Source: Selenomonas sp. ND2010
GTDB taxonomy: Bacteria; Bacillota; Negativicutes; Selenomonadales; Selenomonadaceae
DNA length: 64,000 nt
Direction: 5' to 3'
NCBI RefSeq assembly: GCF_000702005.1
Contig: NZ_JNKI01000017.1
Location: 1 to 64,000 of the forward strand
This document shows, piece by piece, positions 8,218 to 17,288 of the stretch. The position numbers and the translations under genes were made by a program. The notes under the pieces were generated by a model, which saw nothing but the letters and a program-made list of their open reading frames with translations, was not told the origin of the DNA and made no database searches. Each line of letters opens with the position of its first letter. The first letter of the stretch is position 1.

Positions 8218-9755
8218 AATTTTTCCCCCATGATTTCCGAAAGCTTTTCCATGTCCAGGCTCTCGCGAACCACAGCGGCCAAGTGATTATAGGCCTTTTC
8301 TTTCTCTGCTCTTACATTGCGCTGAACGGCAAGTGGCGCGAGCCCCTTGCGGCCGCGCAAGGCATTAATCACCTGGCGGCGGAAATCGTCGTGATCAAAG
8401 ATGCCATGAATATAGGTTCCCACCACGTCTCCCTTGTGTCCCTCGGTTCCTTGCGCCACTGCGCCATCCCAATTGTCCACTTCCTGCGCAGCCTTGGCGC
8501 GGATATGAAAAGGATGAGGAACCGCTGGCCCAAACTTCGTCTTTCCCATGTGAATTTCATAGCCTGGCATATCTTGAGCCGTCAGAACCTGCCCGAGGAA
8601 GGGCAGCTGAATGCAGTCCGCTGTCACCTGAGTCGTACGCTTCTGTGCGGCAAACGTTGTCTCCATATCCAAGTAGCCAAGACCTTCAATATCCTCATGC
8701 TCCGACTCCGTATGTTCCGGGTCATGAACTGCCGTTCCGAGCATCTGATAACCGCCACAAATCCCCCAAAGCGGCGTACCAGCCGCTACCTTATCGGCTA
8801 TTGCTGTTGCGATTCCCGTTTCCCGCAAATGAATGAGGTCCTCGGTCGTATTTTTCGACCCCGGCAAAATAATCATATCAGGCTCGCCAAGTTCTTCCTT
8901 GTTGGAAACATAATAAAGAGATACATCCGGCTCCGCTGCCAGACTGTCAAAATCGGTAAAATTCGATAATTTCGGCGTCTGAATTACGGCAATCTTTATT
9001 GGTGCATCCAAGGAAACAGGGTGCTTTTCCTCCAGGGAAACCGAATCCTCATCATCAATCCCCAGTGCTTCAACATGAGGAACCACCCCCAAGACAGGCT
9101 TGCCCGTCTTCTGTTCCAAAAACTCGATAGCTGGAGTCAAAAGGCTCACATCGCCACGGAACTTATTGATAATAAGCCCCTTGACCAAATTGCGTTCCTC
9201 TTCGTCTAAGAGTTCCAGAGTTCCTACCAACGCCGCCAATGCACCGCCACGATCGATGTCCGCAATCAAAAGGACCGGAGCCTGTAAATATTTGGCCACG
9301 CGCATATTTACGATGTCATTGGCCTTGAGATTGACTTCTGCGGGACTGCCAGCTCCCTCGATAACCACCGTATCGTATTCTGCCTGCAGCCGCCCTAGCG
9401 ATTCCTTCACCGCATCAAAGGCCTTTAGACTATACCCCTTATGATATTCCCGGGCACTCATGTTGCCGATTGGTTTTCCCATTAAAACCACCTGCGAGCA
9501 GCTGTTGCCAGTAGGTTTGAGCAAAACCGGATTCATGTCCACCATCGGCTCTAACCCCGCCGCTTCCGCCTGAGCCACCTGCGCCCGTCCCATCTCCTTG
9601 CCATCCCGCGTGACATAGGAGTTAAGCGCCATATTCTGCGCCTTAAACGGAACGACTTTGCGCCCCTGTTGATGGAAGATGCGGCAGAGGGCCGTAGTAA
9701 TAATGCTTTTGCCCACATGAGAACTTGTCCCCATGAGCATAATAGCGTTGGACAT
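8211..9755 (-). CDS. cbiP: Cobyric acid synthase (glutamine-hydrolysing)
   Basis: A 514-residue amidase that adds four amides to adenosylcobyrinate a,c-diamide. The N-terminal P-loop GTSSHVGKS is at 9-17, followed by NMALNSYVTRDGKEMGRAQ; the C-terminal glutamine amidotransferase domain has the nucleophile in LWGICGGYQMLG and a histidine in YIHGIFDH. The ATG at 9753-9755 follows GGAGGAATCC. Length and domain order are normal for CbiP/CobQ. It lies between cobU and cbiB. Confidence 0.96.
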   Translation of the reverse strand: MSNAIMLMGTSSHVGKSIITTALCRIFHQQGRKVVPFKAQNMALNSYVTRDGKEMGRAQVAQAEAAGLEPMVDMNPVLLKPTGNSCSQVVLMGKPIGNMSAREYHKGYSLKAFDAVKESLGRLQAEYDTVVIEGAGSPAEVNLKANDIVNMRVAKYLQAPVLLIADIDRGGALAALVGTLELLDEEERNLVKGLIINKFRGDVSLLTPAIEFLEQKTGKPVLGVVPHVEALGIDDEDSVSLEEKHPVSLDAPIKIAVIQTPKLSNFTDFDSLAAEPDVSLYYVSNKEELGEPDMIILPGSKNTTEDLIHLRETGIATAIADKVAAGTPLWGICGGYQMLGTAVHDPEHTESEHEDIEGLGYLDMETTFAAQKRTTQVTADCIQLPFLGQVLTAQDMPGYEIHMGKTKFGPAVPHPFHIRAKAAQEVDNWDGAVAQGTEGHKGDVVGTYIHGIFDHDDFRRQVINALRGRKGLAPLAVQRNVRAEKEKAYNHLAAVVRESLDMEKLSEIMGEKLC

Positions 9756-9767
9756 GTGGATTCCTCC

Positions 9768-10346
9768 TTAAGCGAATGCTTTAATATTTACCGGTATTCC
9801 TGCAATGACCGCATAAACTTCAGCAGCTTCCTTGGCCAGCTGCTGATTGGCCAGTCCGCTGATATCCCGGTAGATGCGGCTGAGTTTGTTCTCAGGAACG
9901 ATACCTGCGCCCACCTCATTCGTAACAAATACCACCACTGCGCCCTGCGCAGCAGCAGCCTGCGCAGCGGCAATGAGCTGGCTGATTTTCTGGCGAGTCA
10001 GCGCATAGATTTGCGCTGGCTTTGCCAGCTCTTGTTCTCCGAGCTGGCAAAGGATATTGCTGAGGTAAATCGTAATGCAGTCAAACAAAATGGCATCATG
10101 CTGCTGCGCTGCCGCCTCGATTGCCCGCTGCGCATCAAAGGGTGCCTCATAAGTTTGCCAATCCGCCGGCCGACGCTTGCGGTGTAGTTCCACCCGAAAC
10201 TGCATTTCTTCATCAAAAATCTGTGAGGTCGCAATATAGGCGATTGCTTTGCCGCTTTGGGCAACCAAATTTTCGGCAAACGTCGATTTCCCCGAGCGAG
10301 CGCCGCCCGTTACCAACACGATTTTACCTTTTTTTTCTTCGTCCAT
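9768..10346 (-). CDS. cobU: Adenosylcobinamide kinase / guanylyltransferase
   Basis: A 192-residue bifunctional enzyme that phosphorylates adenosylcobinamide and then transfers GMP to it. The P-loop VTGGARSGKSTFAE lies near the N-terminus, HRKRRPADWQTYE follows with the histidine that carries GMP in the family, then LFDCITIYLSN and VTNEVGAGIVP. I chose the ATG at 10344-10346, one base after the cbiC stop and five bases after GAGG; an in-frame ATG at 10361 lies inside cbiC without a ribosome site. Confidence 0.94.
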   Translation of the reverse strand: MDEEKKGKIVLVTGGARSGKSTFAENLVAQSGKAIAYIATSQIFDEEMQFRVELHRKRRPADWQTYEAPFDAQRAIEAAAQQHDAILFDCITIYLSNILCQLGEQELAKPAQIYALTRQKISQLIAAAQAAAAQGAVVVFVTNEVGAGIVPENKLSRIYRDISGLANQQLAKEAAEVYAVIAGIPVNIKAFA

Positions 10347-10347
10347 A

Positions 10348-10983
10348 TCAGCCTCGATCATTGTTAATCAAATACATCATGGCATTGATCGCAGCAGCGG
10401 CAATGGGGCTGCCGCCCTTTGTCCCCGCCACAGTGATATAGGGCACGATGCCATTTTCTGCCAACTCCTTTTTCGAATCGGCAGCACCAACAAAGCCTAC
10501 GGGAATCCCGACGATGCAGGCAGGACGGACCCCCTCTTCACGAACGAGACGAAGCACTTCAAACAGGGCCGTAGGAGCATTGCCAATGGCTACTATGCTG
10601 CCGTCGAGTTTTTTGCCGAATCGACGCATCGCAGCCATCGAACGCGTTATTCCCTCAGCTTTGGCTTGCTTTGCCACTTCAGCATCTGCAATCAAGCAAT
10701 GCACCTCGCCGCCAAAGGAAGCCAGTTTGCGCTTGTTGATCCCCGTGCGAACCATCTCGACATCGGTGTAGATATCCGAACCGCCTCGAAGTGCCTCAAT
10801 CGCTTTCTCGATAGCGCCCTCACCAATGCGAATAATCGGTGCGTATTCCACATCCCCAGCGGCATGAATGATACGGCTGTAGACTTTCACGGCCTTCTCA
10901 TCAAGCTTCAACTGGGAAAGATAAGGGGCGATGATTTCCATACTGCGCGTTTCAATTTCCATCGGTTGTTTGATAAACTCCAT
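10348..10983 (-). CDS. cbiC: Cobalt-precorrin-8 methylmutase
   Basis: A 211-residue protein that moves a methyl group from C-11 to C-12 of the corrin to give cobyrinate. The start MEFIKQPMEIETRSMEII matches the family (…P-EIE-RS-EII), and RIIHAAGDVEYAP holds the catalytic histidine, followed by EAL-GGSDIYTDVEMV-TGI and a C-terminal GTKGGSPIAAAAINA. It overlaps the upstream reductase gene by 32 bases and the cobU alternative start. Confidence 0.95.
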   Translation of the reverse strand: MEFIKQPMEIETRSMEIIAPYLSQLKLDEKAVKVYSRIIHAAGDVEYAPIIRIGEGAIEKAIEALRGGSDIYTDVEMVRTGINKRKLASFGGEVHCLIADAEVAKQAKAEGITRSMAAMRRFGKKLDGSIVAIGNAPTALFEVLRLVREEGVRPACIVGIPVGFVGAADSKKELAENGIVPYITVAGTKGGSPIAAAAINAMMYLINNDRG

Positions 10984-11752
10984 GTCCGTATCGCTCCTCT
11001 ACAAACTTCAGGATTTCCTCATAAGTCCTGCCAACATTTCCATAATTCATCACCGGCCGATCGATGACAATAACTGGCAAATCCAGCTCGGCCGCCGCCG
11101 CAAACTTCGTATCGGTACCACCAATCGTACCGCTGTTTTTGGTGACGACGACATCGGCGTTATACCGCCGATATAATTCCTTATTGAGCTCTTTGGAAAA
11201 CGGTCCCTGCATGCCAATAATCTGCCCCGGCGTAAGTCCCAGCCCTTCGCACAAACACATGACTTCCGCGGTAGGCAGCACCCTGGCAATTATATGACAG
11301 TCACGCAGATACTCCGACGTCGTAAATTTTTCCAAATTGCGGCTGCCTGTAGTCAGAAAAATATTTTTCCCCAACTTGGCAGCTAATTTTGCCGCCGATT
11401 CATAGTCATGCACAATGGATAATCGATCATAGTTGCTTGAAGTTAAATCCCTCTCATAACGGATATAAGGAAGCTGCAAATTCTTGCAGGCCGTCAAGCC
11501 ATTTTGGGACATATTCACCGCATAGGGATGGCTCGCATCCACAAACAGACGGATGTCATGAACCCGCAGATATTCCTCCAATTGCTGCTGATCCAGCGGC
11601 TTATCGTTAATGATGAAGTTGCGGCCACGACAGTCGGCCAGCAGCTGCTCTCCATAGTGGCTCACCACCGACGCCGCCACATCATAACCGTTATCCAACA
11701 GATATTTTGCCAATTCGCGGCCATCCTGCGTACCGGCAGCGACAAAAATCAT
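10952..11752 (-). CDS. cbiJ: Cobalt-precorrin-6A reductase
   Basis: A 266-residue NAD(P)H-dependent reductase of the CobK/CbiJ family, reducing a double bond of precorrin-6A. The N-terminal IFVAAGTQDGRELA is the nucleotide-binding turn, VDASHPYAVNMSQN is conserved in the family, and VVTKNSGTIGGTDTKFAAAAELDLPVIVI (here VVTKNSGTIGG then KFAAAAEL) marks the second half. The start overlaps the cbiH stop as ATGA. Its position between cbiH and cbiC is usual in anaerobic clusters. Confidence 0.92.
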   Translation of the reverse strand: MIFVAAGTQDGRELAKYLLDNGYDVAASVVSHYGEQLLADCRGRNFIINDKPLDQQQLEEYLRVHDIRLFVDASHPYAVNMSQNGLTACKNLQLPYIRYERDLTSSNYDRLSIVHDYESAAKLAAKLGKNIFLTTGSRNLEKFTTSEYLRDCHIIARVLPTAEVMCLCEGLGLTPGQIIGMQGPFSKELNKELYRRYNADVVVTKNSGTIGGTDTKFAAAAELDLPVIVIDRPVMNYGNVGRTYEEILKFVEERYGHGVYQTTDGN

Positions 11753-12504
11753 AAACCGTTCTCCTTATTCTGATAACCGCGCGGGGTAATCATCCAGCCA
11801 TCTTTGACATAGGTCTGGCTATTACCGATGACCACCAGCGAAAACATATTGATGTCCTCTTGGGTAAAGTCTTCGAGCGTCGATATTACCTTTGTCTCCT
11901 TATCGCGGCTGGCAGCCGTAACAATCCCCACTGGCGTTTTGGGGTCACGGACCTTCAGCATGATTTCCCGGACCTCTTCAATATTTTTCACGCGTTTCTT
12001 GCTCTTGGGATTGTATAGTGCGGTAACAAAATCGCCCTGAGCCGCCATCTCGACACGCTTACGGATGAGCTCCCAAGGGGTAAGCAGATTGGATAGACTG
12101 ATAACCGCAAAATCATGCATCAACGGTGCGCCAAGAACCGAAGCTGCCGCATTGACCGCCGAAACGCCGGCAATGACGCCACCGAACTCTGGGCGCTGCG
12201 CTTCCTCACGCTGAAGGATCAATTCCAACACGAGGCCGGCCATTCCATAGACACCGGCATCGCCACTGGATACTACCACGGTATCCCGGCCTGCCACGGC
12301 TTCCTCCACAGCCATGCGGCAGCGGTCAATTTCCTGCATCATCGCCGTGCCGATAACCTTCTTGCCCGCCAGCAGCGATTCCACCAGATTAATATAGGTA
12401 TTATAGCCTGCGACTACTTCCGCCGCTTCAATCGCTTTTCTAGCCCGCGGGGTCATATCCTCAAGACTTCCCGGACCGATACCGATTACTGTTATTTTTC
12501 CCAT
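11749..12504 (-). CDS. cbiH: Cobalt-precorrin-3 C17-methyltransferase
   Basis: A 251-residue SAM-dependent tetrapyrrole methylase that methylates C-17 and promotes ring contraction. The N-terminal VIGIGPGSLEDMTPRA is the family start, VVSSGDAGVYGMAG and PGVSAVNAAAS-type segments (here GVSAVNAAASVLGAP) form the substrate and SAM sites, and ALYNPKSKKR is typical of CobJ/CbiH. It overlaps cbiG by 13 bases. Unlike some organisms it is not fused to CbiG. Confidence 0.94.
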   Translation of the reverse strand: MGKITVIGIGPGSLEDMTPRARKAIEAAEVVAGYNTYINLVESLLAGKKVIGTAMMQEIDRCRMAVEEAVAGRDTVVVSSGDAGVYGMAGLVLELILQREEAQRPEFGGVIAGVSAVNAAASVLGAPLMHDFAVISLSNLLTPWELIRKRVEMAAQGDFVTALYNPKSKKRVKNIEEVREIMLKVRDPKTPVGIVTAASRDKETKVISTLEDFTQEDINMFSLVVIGNSQTYVKDGWMITPRGYQNKENGL

Positions 12505-13598
12505 AATAAAGCTACCGTCACTTTCTCAAATTTGGTTTTGCGAAGAGCCATCCGTCCGCCACGTTCCCCCACACAGCAATAAGCTGCTGCCTCGCAGACA
12601 TTCCCAATACCAATGGTCTCTTTGACAAAGGACGACTCCTCCAGCTGATATTTCGCAATGTTCTGTTCCATTTCCGCATTTTCATAAAATCTTACGGGCC
12701 GCGCCAAGCTGTCCGCGGTAAAAAGGATTCCCGCCTCATGGCGTTTTACCGCCGTACTGGCAATGACATCCACAAAGGACCGATCCCGACCAATCATGCG
12801 GCAGGCCGTGTCAATCGCCGACATGACCACTGCTGCCGGTGTTCCCCGGCGGCAGCCCACGCCAGCAATCAAGCGGCGCGGCGACAAACAAAGTACATTA
12901 GCTGGCAACTCCGAAAGCTCCGGAAGATTGGCTTCCGAAACAATAACCGCATATAGCTGCTGATCTTCGGGCTGAATATTCATCAACTGACTGGTAATGC
13001 AAAGTTCAGCGGGCTGCCCGGACTGTTCCAGCATTCGTTTGTAGAACACGCTATGAGGCAGCGTTTTATCAATACGCCAAATAACTTTTTGGCCCTCCAA
13101 CACCGCCGAATTGAGCGTTCCGATTCGTACCTTGGGCCATGGGCGCAAGCTCAGCCGCGCTGCCAACGCATCCGGAGCCAGACACTTATTGACATCCGTT
13201 GCCGTAGTGATGACCGGCGCCGCTCCCACGGCCTGGCAGAGCAGCTGCGTCAACACATTGGCGCCGCCAATATGCCCCGACAACAAGCTGATACCATGCT
13301 GCCCGCGCTCATCAAACACCACCACCGCTGGGTCCTTCAACTTACTTTCCAGCAAGGGAGCAATAGTCCGCACGACGATTCCCGTAGCCATAATGAACAC
13401 CAGACCATCATAAATGGGGAAGGCTTCGGCCACCACCTGCGAGAGTTTCACAAAGCTGCGCGTCCCCTCCAGTGATTCCTGTTCCTTCGTCAGGACCTTC
13501 TCCGACACATAAATGGTCATCGTGCTGTCGAGACTTAACTGAAACGTTTTGGCTAATTCGTAGGCCTTTTTCGTTAAGGCAAAACAAGCTGTTCTCAT
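12492..13598 (-). CDS. cbiG: Cobalt-precorrin-5A hydrolase
   Basis: A 368-residue CbiG, which opens the delta-lactone of cobalt-precorrin-5A and releases acetaldehyde. This enzyme is diagnostic of the anaerobic pathway. The N-terminal domain has VFIMATGIVVRTIAPLLESKLKDPAVVVFDE (split: MATGIVVRTIAP and DPAVVVFDE) and LLSGHIGGAN; the C-terminal domain has IAGVGCRRGTPA and the end includes GNVCEAAA. Start and cbiF stop overlap as ATGA, so translation is coupled. Confidence 0.95.
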   Translation of the reverse strand: MRTACFALTKKAYELAKTFQLSLDSTMTIYVSEKVLTKEQESLEGTRSFVKLSQVVAEAFPIYDGLVFIMATGIVVRTIAPLLESKLKDPAVVVFDERGQHGISLLSGHIGGANVLTQLLCQAVGAAPVITTATDVNKCLAPDALAARLSLRPWPKVRIGTLNSAVLEGQKVIWRIDKTLPHSVFYKRMLEQSGQPAELCITSQLMNIQPEDQQLYAVIVSEANLPELSELPANVLCLSPRRLIAGVGCRRGTPAAVVMSAIDTACRMIGRDRSFVDVIASTAVKRHEAGILFTADSLARPVRFYENAEMEQNIAKYQLEESSFVKETIGIGNVCEAAAYCCVGERGGRMALRKTKFEKVTVALLWEK

Positions 13599-14350
13599 TT
13601 GCTGGCCTCTCGGAACATATGGGAAAACTCCGGCGCATAGAGCCGCGAAAGCTCATAATCGGCACCGAGGCAGCGGCTGACTACAATCATAGCGGTACGA
13701 TCAATATTTTTGTCTTTTATTTCCTCCACAATAGTTGCTAAAGTTCCCCGGACAATTTTCTGCTCCGGCCACGACGCCCGTTGCACGATGGCGATAGGCG
13801 TATCCGGCGTATAGCCGCCCGCCAATAACTCCGTTACCACCTTATCGAGCATTGTAATCGAAAGGTATATGCACATTGTCGACTGATGTGCCGCCAAACT
13901 CCGAAGTTTTTCTGCCTCCGGCACCGGGGTGCGTCCCTCGTTGCGCGTGATGATGACGGTCTGGGAAATCCCCGGCAAAGTATATTCCTGCTTGAGTGCC
14001 GCTGCCGCCGCAAAACAACTGCTCACGCCTGGAACGATATCGTAAGCGATTTTTTTCTTGTCAAAGGCATCCATCTGTTCCTGGATTGCTCCATAGACGG
14101 ATGGATCGCCAGTATGCAGGCGAACCGTCGTCTTACCTTCCCGCTCAGCTTTTTCAATCACACAGACGACCTCATCCAGCGTCATCGACGCCGAGTTATG
14201 AATTTCTGCTCCTTCTTGGCAGAAATCCAGCAGCGCTGGATTAACCAGCGAACCGGCATAAATGACCACATCGGCCTCAGAAAGATACCGCTGTCCTTTA
14301 ACGGTAATGAGCTCAGGATCACCAGGTCCTGCACCAACTATATGTACCAT
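13595..14350 (-). CDS. cbiF: Cobalt-precorrin-4 C11-methyltransferase
   Basis: A 251-residue SAM-dependent tetrapyrrole methylase. It begins MVHIVGAGPGDPELITVKG, then VVIYAGSLVNPALL, LHTGDPSVYGAIQEQ and PGVSSCFAAAAAL, all standard CbiF/CobM blocks. The ATG at 14348-14350 follows GGGAGG by eight bases; an upstream in-frame ATG at 14377 lacks a ribosome site. It is the first gene of the synthesis operon, with a promoter 60 to 90 bases upstream and no visible riboswitch. Confidence 0.95.
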   Translation of the reverse strand: MVHIVGAGPGDPELITVKGQRYLSEADVVIYAGSLVNPALLDFCQEGAEIHNSASMTLDEVVCVIEKAEREGKTTVRLHTGDPSVYGAIQEQMDAFDKKKIAYDIVPGVSSCFAAAAALKQEYTLPGISQTVIITRNEGRTPVPEAEKLRSLAAHQSTMCIYLSITMLDKVVTELLAGGYTPDTPIAIVQRASWPEQKIVRGTLATIVEEIKDKNIDRTAMIVVSRCLGADYELSRLYAPEFSHMFREASK

Positions 14351-14410
14351 GAGATGTTCCTCCCATCTATTTTGCAAATGTTTTTATTCTTCCATACATC
14401 GCATCTATAT

Positions 14411-14439
14411 ATTATACAAATGACCGTCCAATAAGTCCA
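14411..14439 (-). promoter_or_regulatory. Promoter for the cbiF-cobC synthesis operon
   Basis: On the minus strand, TGGACT (14434-14439) and a perfect TATAAT (14411-14416) are 17 bases apart. Only about 55 bases lie between the expected start of transcription and the cbiF ATG, too short for a cobalamin riboswitch. It suggests that the synthesis genes can be expressed separately from the uptake operon. Confidence 0.65.
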
Positions 14440-14452
14440 TAGCACAAGCACG

Positions 14453-14485
14453 AAAGCCCAGCAGAAAATCTTCCTGCCGGGCTTT
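14453..14485 (-). terminator. Hairpin ending the corrinoid uptake operon
   Basis: AAAGCCCAGCAG (14453-14464) pairs with CTGCCGGGCTTT (14474-14485) with one non-standard pair. It begins 12 bases after the stop of the btuB-like gene and ends with a short T-run, so it probably stops most transcription from the riboswitch-controlled operon before cbiF. Confidence 0.65.
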
Positions 14486-14497
14486 CCAAAATCTGAA

Positions 14498-16471
14498 TTA
14501 GAATTTATACGTATAATGGAACATATAACTGATTGGCGCACCATAATAAGTCGAAGACGAATGGGAAATGACATCATGACGGTCCAGGACATTGCGGATC
14601 ATCAGACTGAGTTCATTTGCCTTATCCGGCTCATAAGTCGTATTCCAAGTGGTGAGCAGATACGGTTTTGCATCGAACGAATGCTCAGACGACGGAGTCT
14701 GTACGCGTTTGCACAGATAAGAAGCCTTGAGGTTCGATGCCCATTTATCTTTTTTGTAGGTAATTCCAGTCGTCAGCTGCACACGCCCGTATTTGCGGTC
14801 CCAATAGCCTTTTGGGCTGCTCTTGCTTTCCGGATTCTGAACCGTCACACCCCAATGATAGGAAAGAGGCTTTGCGTCCTTGATATCCCAGCTGAGTTCG
14901 ACACCAGTATTCCGGAAATCCTCATTGGTATATTCATACTCATTCTTTTTATCCTTCCAAGAAGCGCTGATATTGTCCTTGATGTCCATGTGGAACAAGG
15001 CCGCCTTCCATTTATGGGCGCCGTGGTTCTGCTTCCAGCCGAGCTCATAATTGATTCCCTTCTGCGGCTTCAAATTATAGTTAGGAATGGCCTTTTCGGA
15101 TGAGCCATACATCTGCGCAAACGTCGGCATGATAAAGGACTGAGAAACATTCACATACAGATTATTGGCTTTATCCATCTTGTGGAGCCACTGGCCCGAG
15201 GCACTGAAGTTATGATAATTCTTGTCCATCCAGGCACCGTTGGTCCAAGTCTCCCGCACGCCAAAAATCCCCGTGTTTCTGGCATCAAAAGCCTGTTCAA
15301 GCTGTGAGAACACGCCAAAATTGTTGCGGGCATACTGAGCCGCTGGCTTAGTCGTATACGTGAGCAGCTTATCGTACTGCTCACGCTGAACCGAACTGCC
15401 GAGAATCCATTTGGTTTTCGGCGATAAAATCCAGCGGCGCTGCACATCGGCACCATAGGTTATATTTTTCTCGCGGGTATTATAGCGAGGTGCCTCGGTT
15501 TCCTTATCGCCTTTCGCAGTATTTTGGAAGTTCGTCACACCTTTTGACTCCACCGTACCCGTATTGAAATACACGCCAGCCTTAACCTTTTTGTCTTTGT
15601 AGTTGAGCTGAGTGATATGACGCTGGGTCGTATACTTACGGTTGTTGAAGAGATCCCCCTGGGCAATCGTAGAACCTGCCTTGACAGCATCAGCGTAACG
15701 GCTGAATTTGCTCTCCGTCTCCAGATAATTATAGAGGAGCGACAGATGGTCATCAAGCTGATAGCTAATCCCGGCACTCTGTTTTTGCACATCGGTAAGG
15801 GTCGTACGCGTACTGCCGAATTTCGTCGCGCTCTTAGAAACATCCACGCCATGGCGCCACTCATTGAAATTGTAGCTGACTGCCAAACGGTCATCGCCTA
15901 CATTTGCCGCATAATGATGCTGGCCCGAGCTGCCGATGCCAGCCGTAACCGTATTGGCAGCCCCCTTCTTCGTGATGATGTTTACCACACCAGCCATGGC
16001 TTCACTGCCGTACAACACTGACCCAGAGCCTTTTACAACCTCGATGCGCTCAATACTGTCAGCAGGGATTGCCGACAAGTCATATTTGCCGCGCCAGGAA
16101 ATCGGATTGCCATTAACCAGAACCAGCGTGCCGTTATCGATGCCACGGATATTGACGGAGTTATCCATCGTGCCCATGGCGGCACCATTAGGGCCGAAAG
16201 CGCCATAGGCGATGCCATCGACTTTCGACAGCGCCTCCCCGGCCGTCTGCGCGCCGCTGTCTTTAATTTCTTCGGCGGTGATGATTTCCGTTGCCGCTGG
16301 AACATCCACATCTTTTTTCTGGGAGCGGGTAGCCGTTACGACTACTTCACCAAGATCCTCGGTCACCTCTTGCTCAGCAGCGAATACATCAGCCGGTACC
16401 GACCAATACATCGCGAATGTTACCCCGGTTGCGACACTTGCCAGCAACTTCTGCCTCATCTTCTTGTTCAT
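14498..16471 (-). CDS. TonB-dependent outer-membrane receptor (probable corrinoid/B12 receptor)
   Basis: A 657-residue outer-membrane beta-barrel receptor. A signal peptide covers about residues 1-31 (VFAAEQ at its end), followed by the TonB-box-like DLGEVVVTATR, a plug domain with IRGIDNGTLVLVNG and VEVVKGSGSVLYGSEAMAGVVNIITKKG, then the barrel with a C-terminal YMFHYTYKF ending in Phe, as needed for BAM-mediated assembly. Last gene of the uptake operon, directly after tonB. It is similar in plan to the second receptor at 20225 but clearly divergent, so the two may favour different corrinoids. A heme or siderophore role cannot be excluded. Confidence 0.9.
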   Translation of the reverse strand: MNKKMRQKLLASVATGVTFAMYWSVPADVFAAEQEVTEDLGEVVVTATRSQKKDVDVPAATEIITAEEIKDSGAQTAGEALSKVDGIAYGAFGPNGAAMGTMDNSVNIRGIDNGTLVLVNGNPISWRGKYDLSAIPADSIERIEVVKGSGSVLYGSEAMAGVVNIITKKGAANTVTAGIGSSGQHHYAANVGDDRLAVSYNFNEWRHGVDVSKSATKFGSTRTTLTDVQKQSAGISYQLDDHLSLLYNYLETESKFSRYADAVKAGSTIAQGDLFNNRKYTTQRHITQLNYKDKKVKAGVYFNTGTVESKGVTNFQNTAKGDKETEAPRYNTREKNITYGADVQRRWILSPKTKWILGSSVQREQYDKLLTYTTKPAAQYARNNFGVFSQLEQAFDARNTGIFGVRETWTNGAWMDKNYHNFSASGQWLHKMDKANNLYVNVSQSFIMPTFAQMYGSSEKAIPNYNLKPQKGINYELGWKQNHGAHKWKAALFHMDIKDNISASWKDKKNEYEYTNEDFRNTGVELSWDIKDAKPLSYHWGVTVQNPESKSSPKGYWDRKYGRVQLTTGITYKKDKWASNLKASYLCKRVQTPSSEHSFDAKPYLLTTWNTTYEPDKANELSLMIRNVLDRHDVISHSSSTYYGAPISYMFHYTYKF

Positions 16472-16534
16472 ATAATCCTCCTAAACTTGCATTCCCATTT
16501 AAATTTATTCGAAAAGACAACGAGTAACTTCTCT

Positions 16535-17287
16535 TTACCAGTCATCTCCATCGATCATTTGGAATCGATAGCGGATGGGATAGACCCCGCTGCCGCGGAA
16601 CTGGCAGCGATAGCCAGCAGCAATAGCGGCCTGATCCATTGCCCCATATCCCGAAGAACTCGTCACCGCCACATTGGTGACAGAACCATCCTGTACATAG
16701 ATAAGCAAAGCCACCACACCTTCGGCATTTTGCGACCGCAGGCTGGAAGGATACTCCGGCGAAGCTTTGGCTATACACCTAGCTGGTTCCCTTTCCTCTT
16801 GGCTTTTCCCCGTACCGCTTCCCGCACCGTTGCCATCGGCACCATTGCCAGCACCATTGCCATTTCCCGTGCCAGCACCAGACGAATTGCCACCGCCAGT
16901 ACCTGCTGACCCAGAATTTTCCCCTGCTGCACTTCCTGAATCTGATGATTCACGTTTTGTTCCCGCTTTGGTTACCTGATGCTGTTTGCGATAATCTTTC
17001 TTTTTCTCTGGATGACGCGTGTAATCTTCCGTAATTGCCGGCAAATCAGCCGCTGGTGGCATCGCGACTTCCATCGCCGCTGGGGCAGAAGCAGCGGGAG
17101 CCTTTCCGCCACCTCCCGCAGCCCCAGCGGGCGAATCCAGCCAAACCGTATTTTCCGGCACCGTTTTCTCCGCAGGTCTTACCGCCAAAAAGAACCCTGT
17201 AGCCGCTACCAACAGGAAAACGATACCATGAAGCAGGAGCGAGATTGCCCAGGCCCGCCATTTTGCTTGCTGATTCTCCTCACTCAT
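16535..17287 (-). CDS. tonB: TonB-family energy transducer with Gly/Ser/Asn-rich linker
   Basis: A 250-residue protein that links the proton-driven ExbB-ExbD motor to outer-membrane receptors. One membrane helix (about 12-36, AWAISLLLHGIVFLLVAATG) is followed by a periplasmic linker very rich in Gly, Ser and Asn (about 120-170) rather than the usual Pro-Glu/Pro-Lys repeats, then a C-terminal TonB domain with YPSSLRSQNAEGVVALLIYV and GYGAMDQAAIAA. The ATG at 17285-17287, preceded by GGGGGAAAAT and one base after exbD, is preferred to an upstream in-frame start inside exbD. Confidence 0.93.
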   Translation of the reverse strand: MSEENQQAKWRAWAISLLLHGIVFLLVAATGFFLAVRPAEKTVPENTVWLDSPAGAAGGGGKAPAASAPAAMEVAMPPAADLPAITEDYTRHPEKKKDYRKQHQVTKAGTKRESSDSGSAAGENSGSAGTGGGNSSGAGTGNGNGAGNGADGNGAGSGTGKSQEEREPARCIAKASPEYPSSLRSQNAEGVVALLIYVQDGSVTNVAVTSSSGYGAMDQAAIAAGYRCQFRGSGVYPIRYRFQMIDGDDW

Positions 17288-17288
17288 A

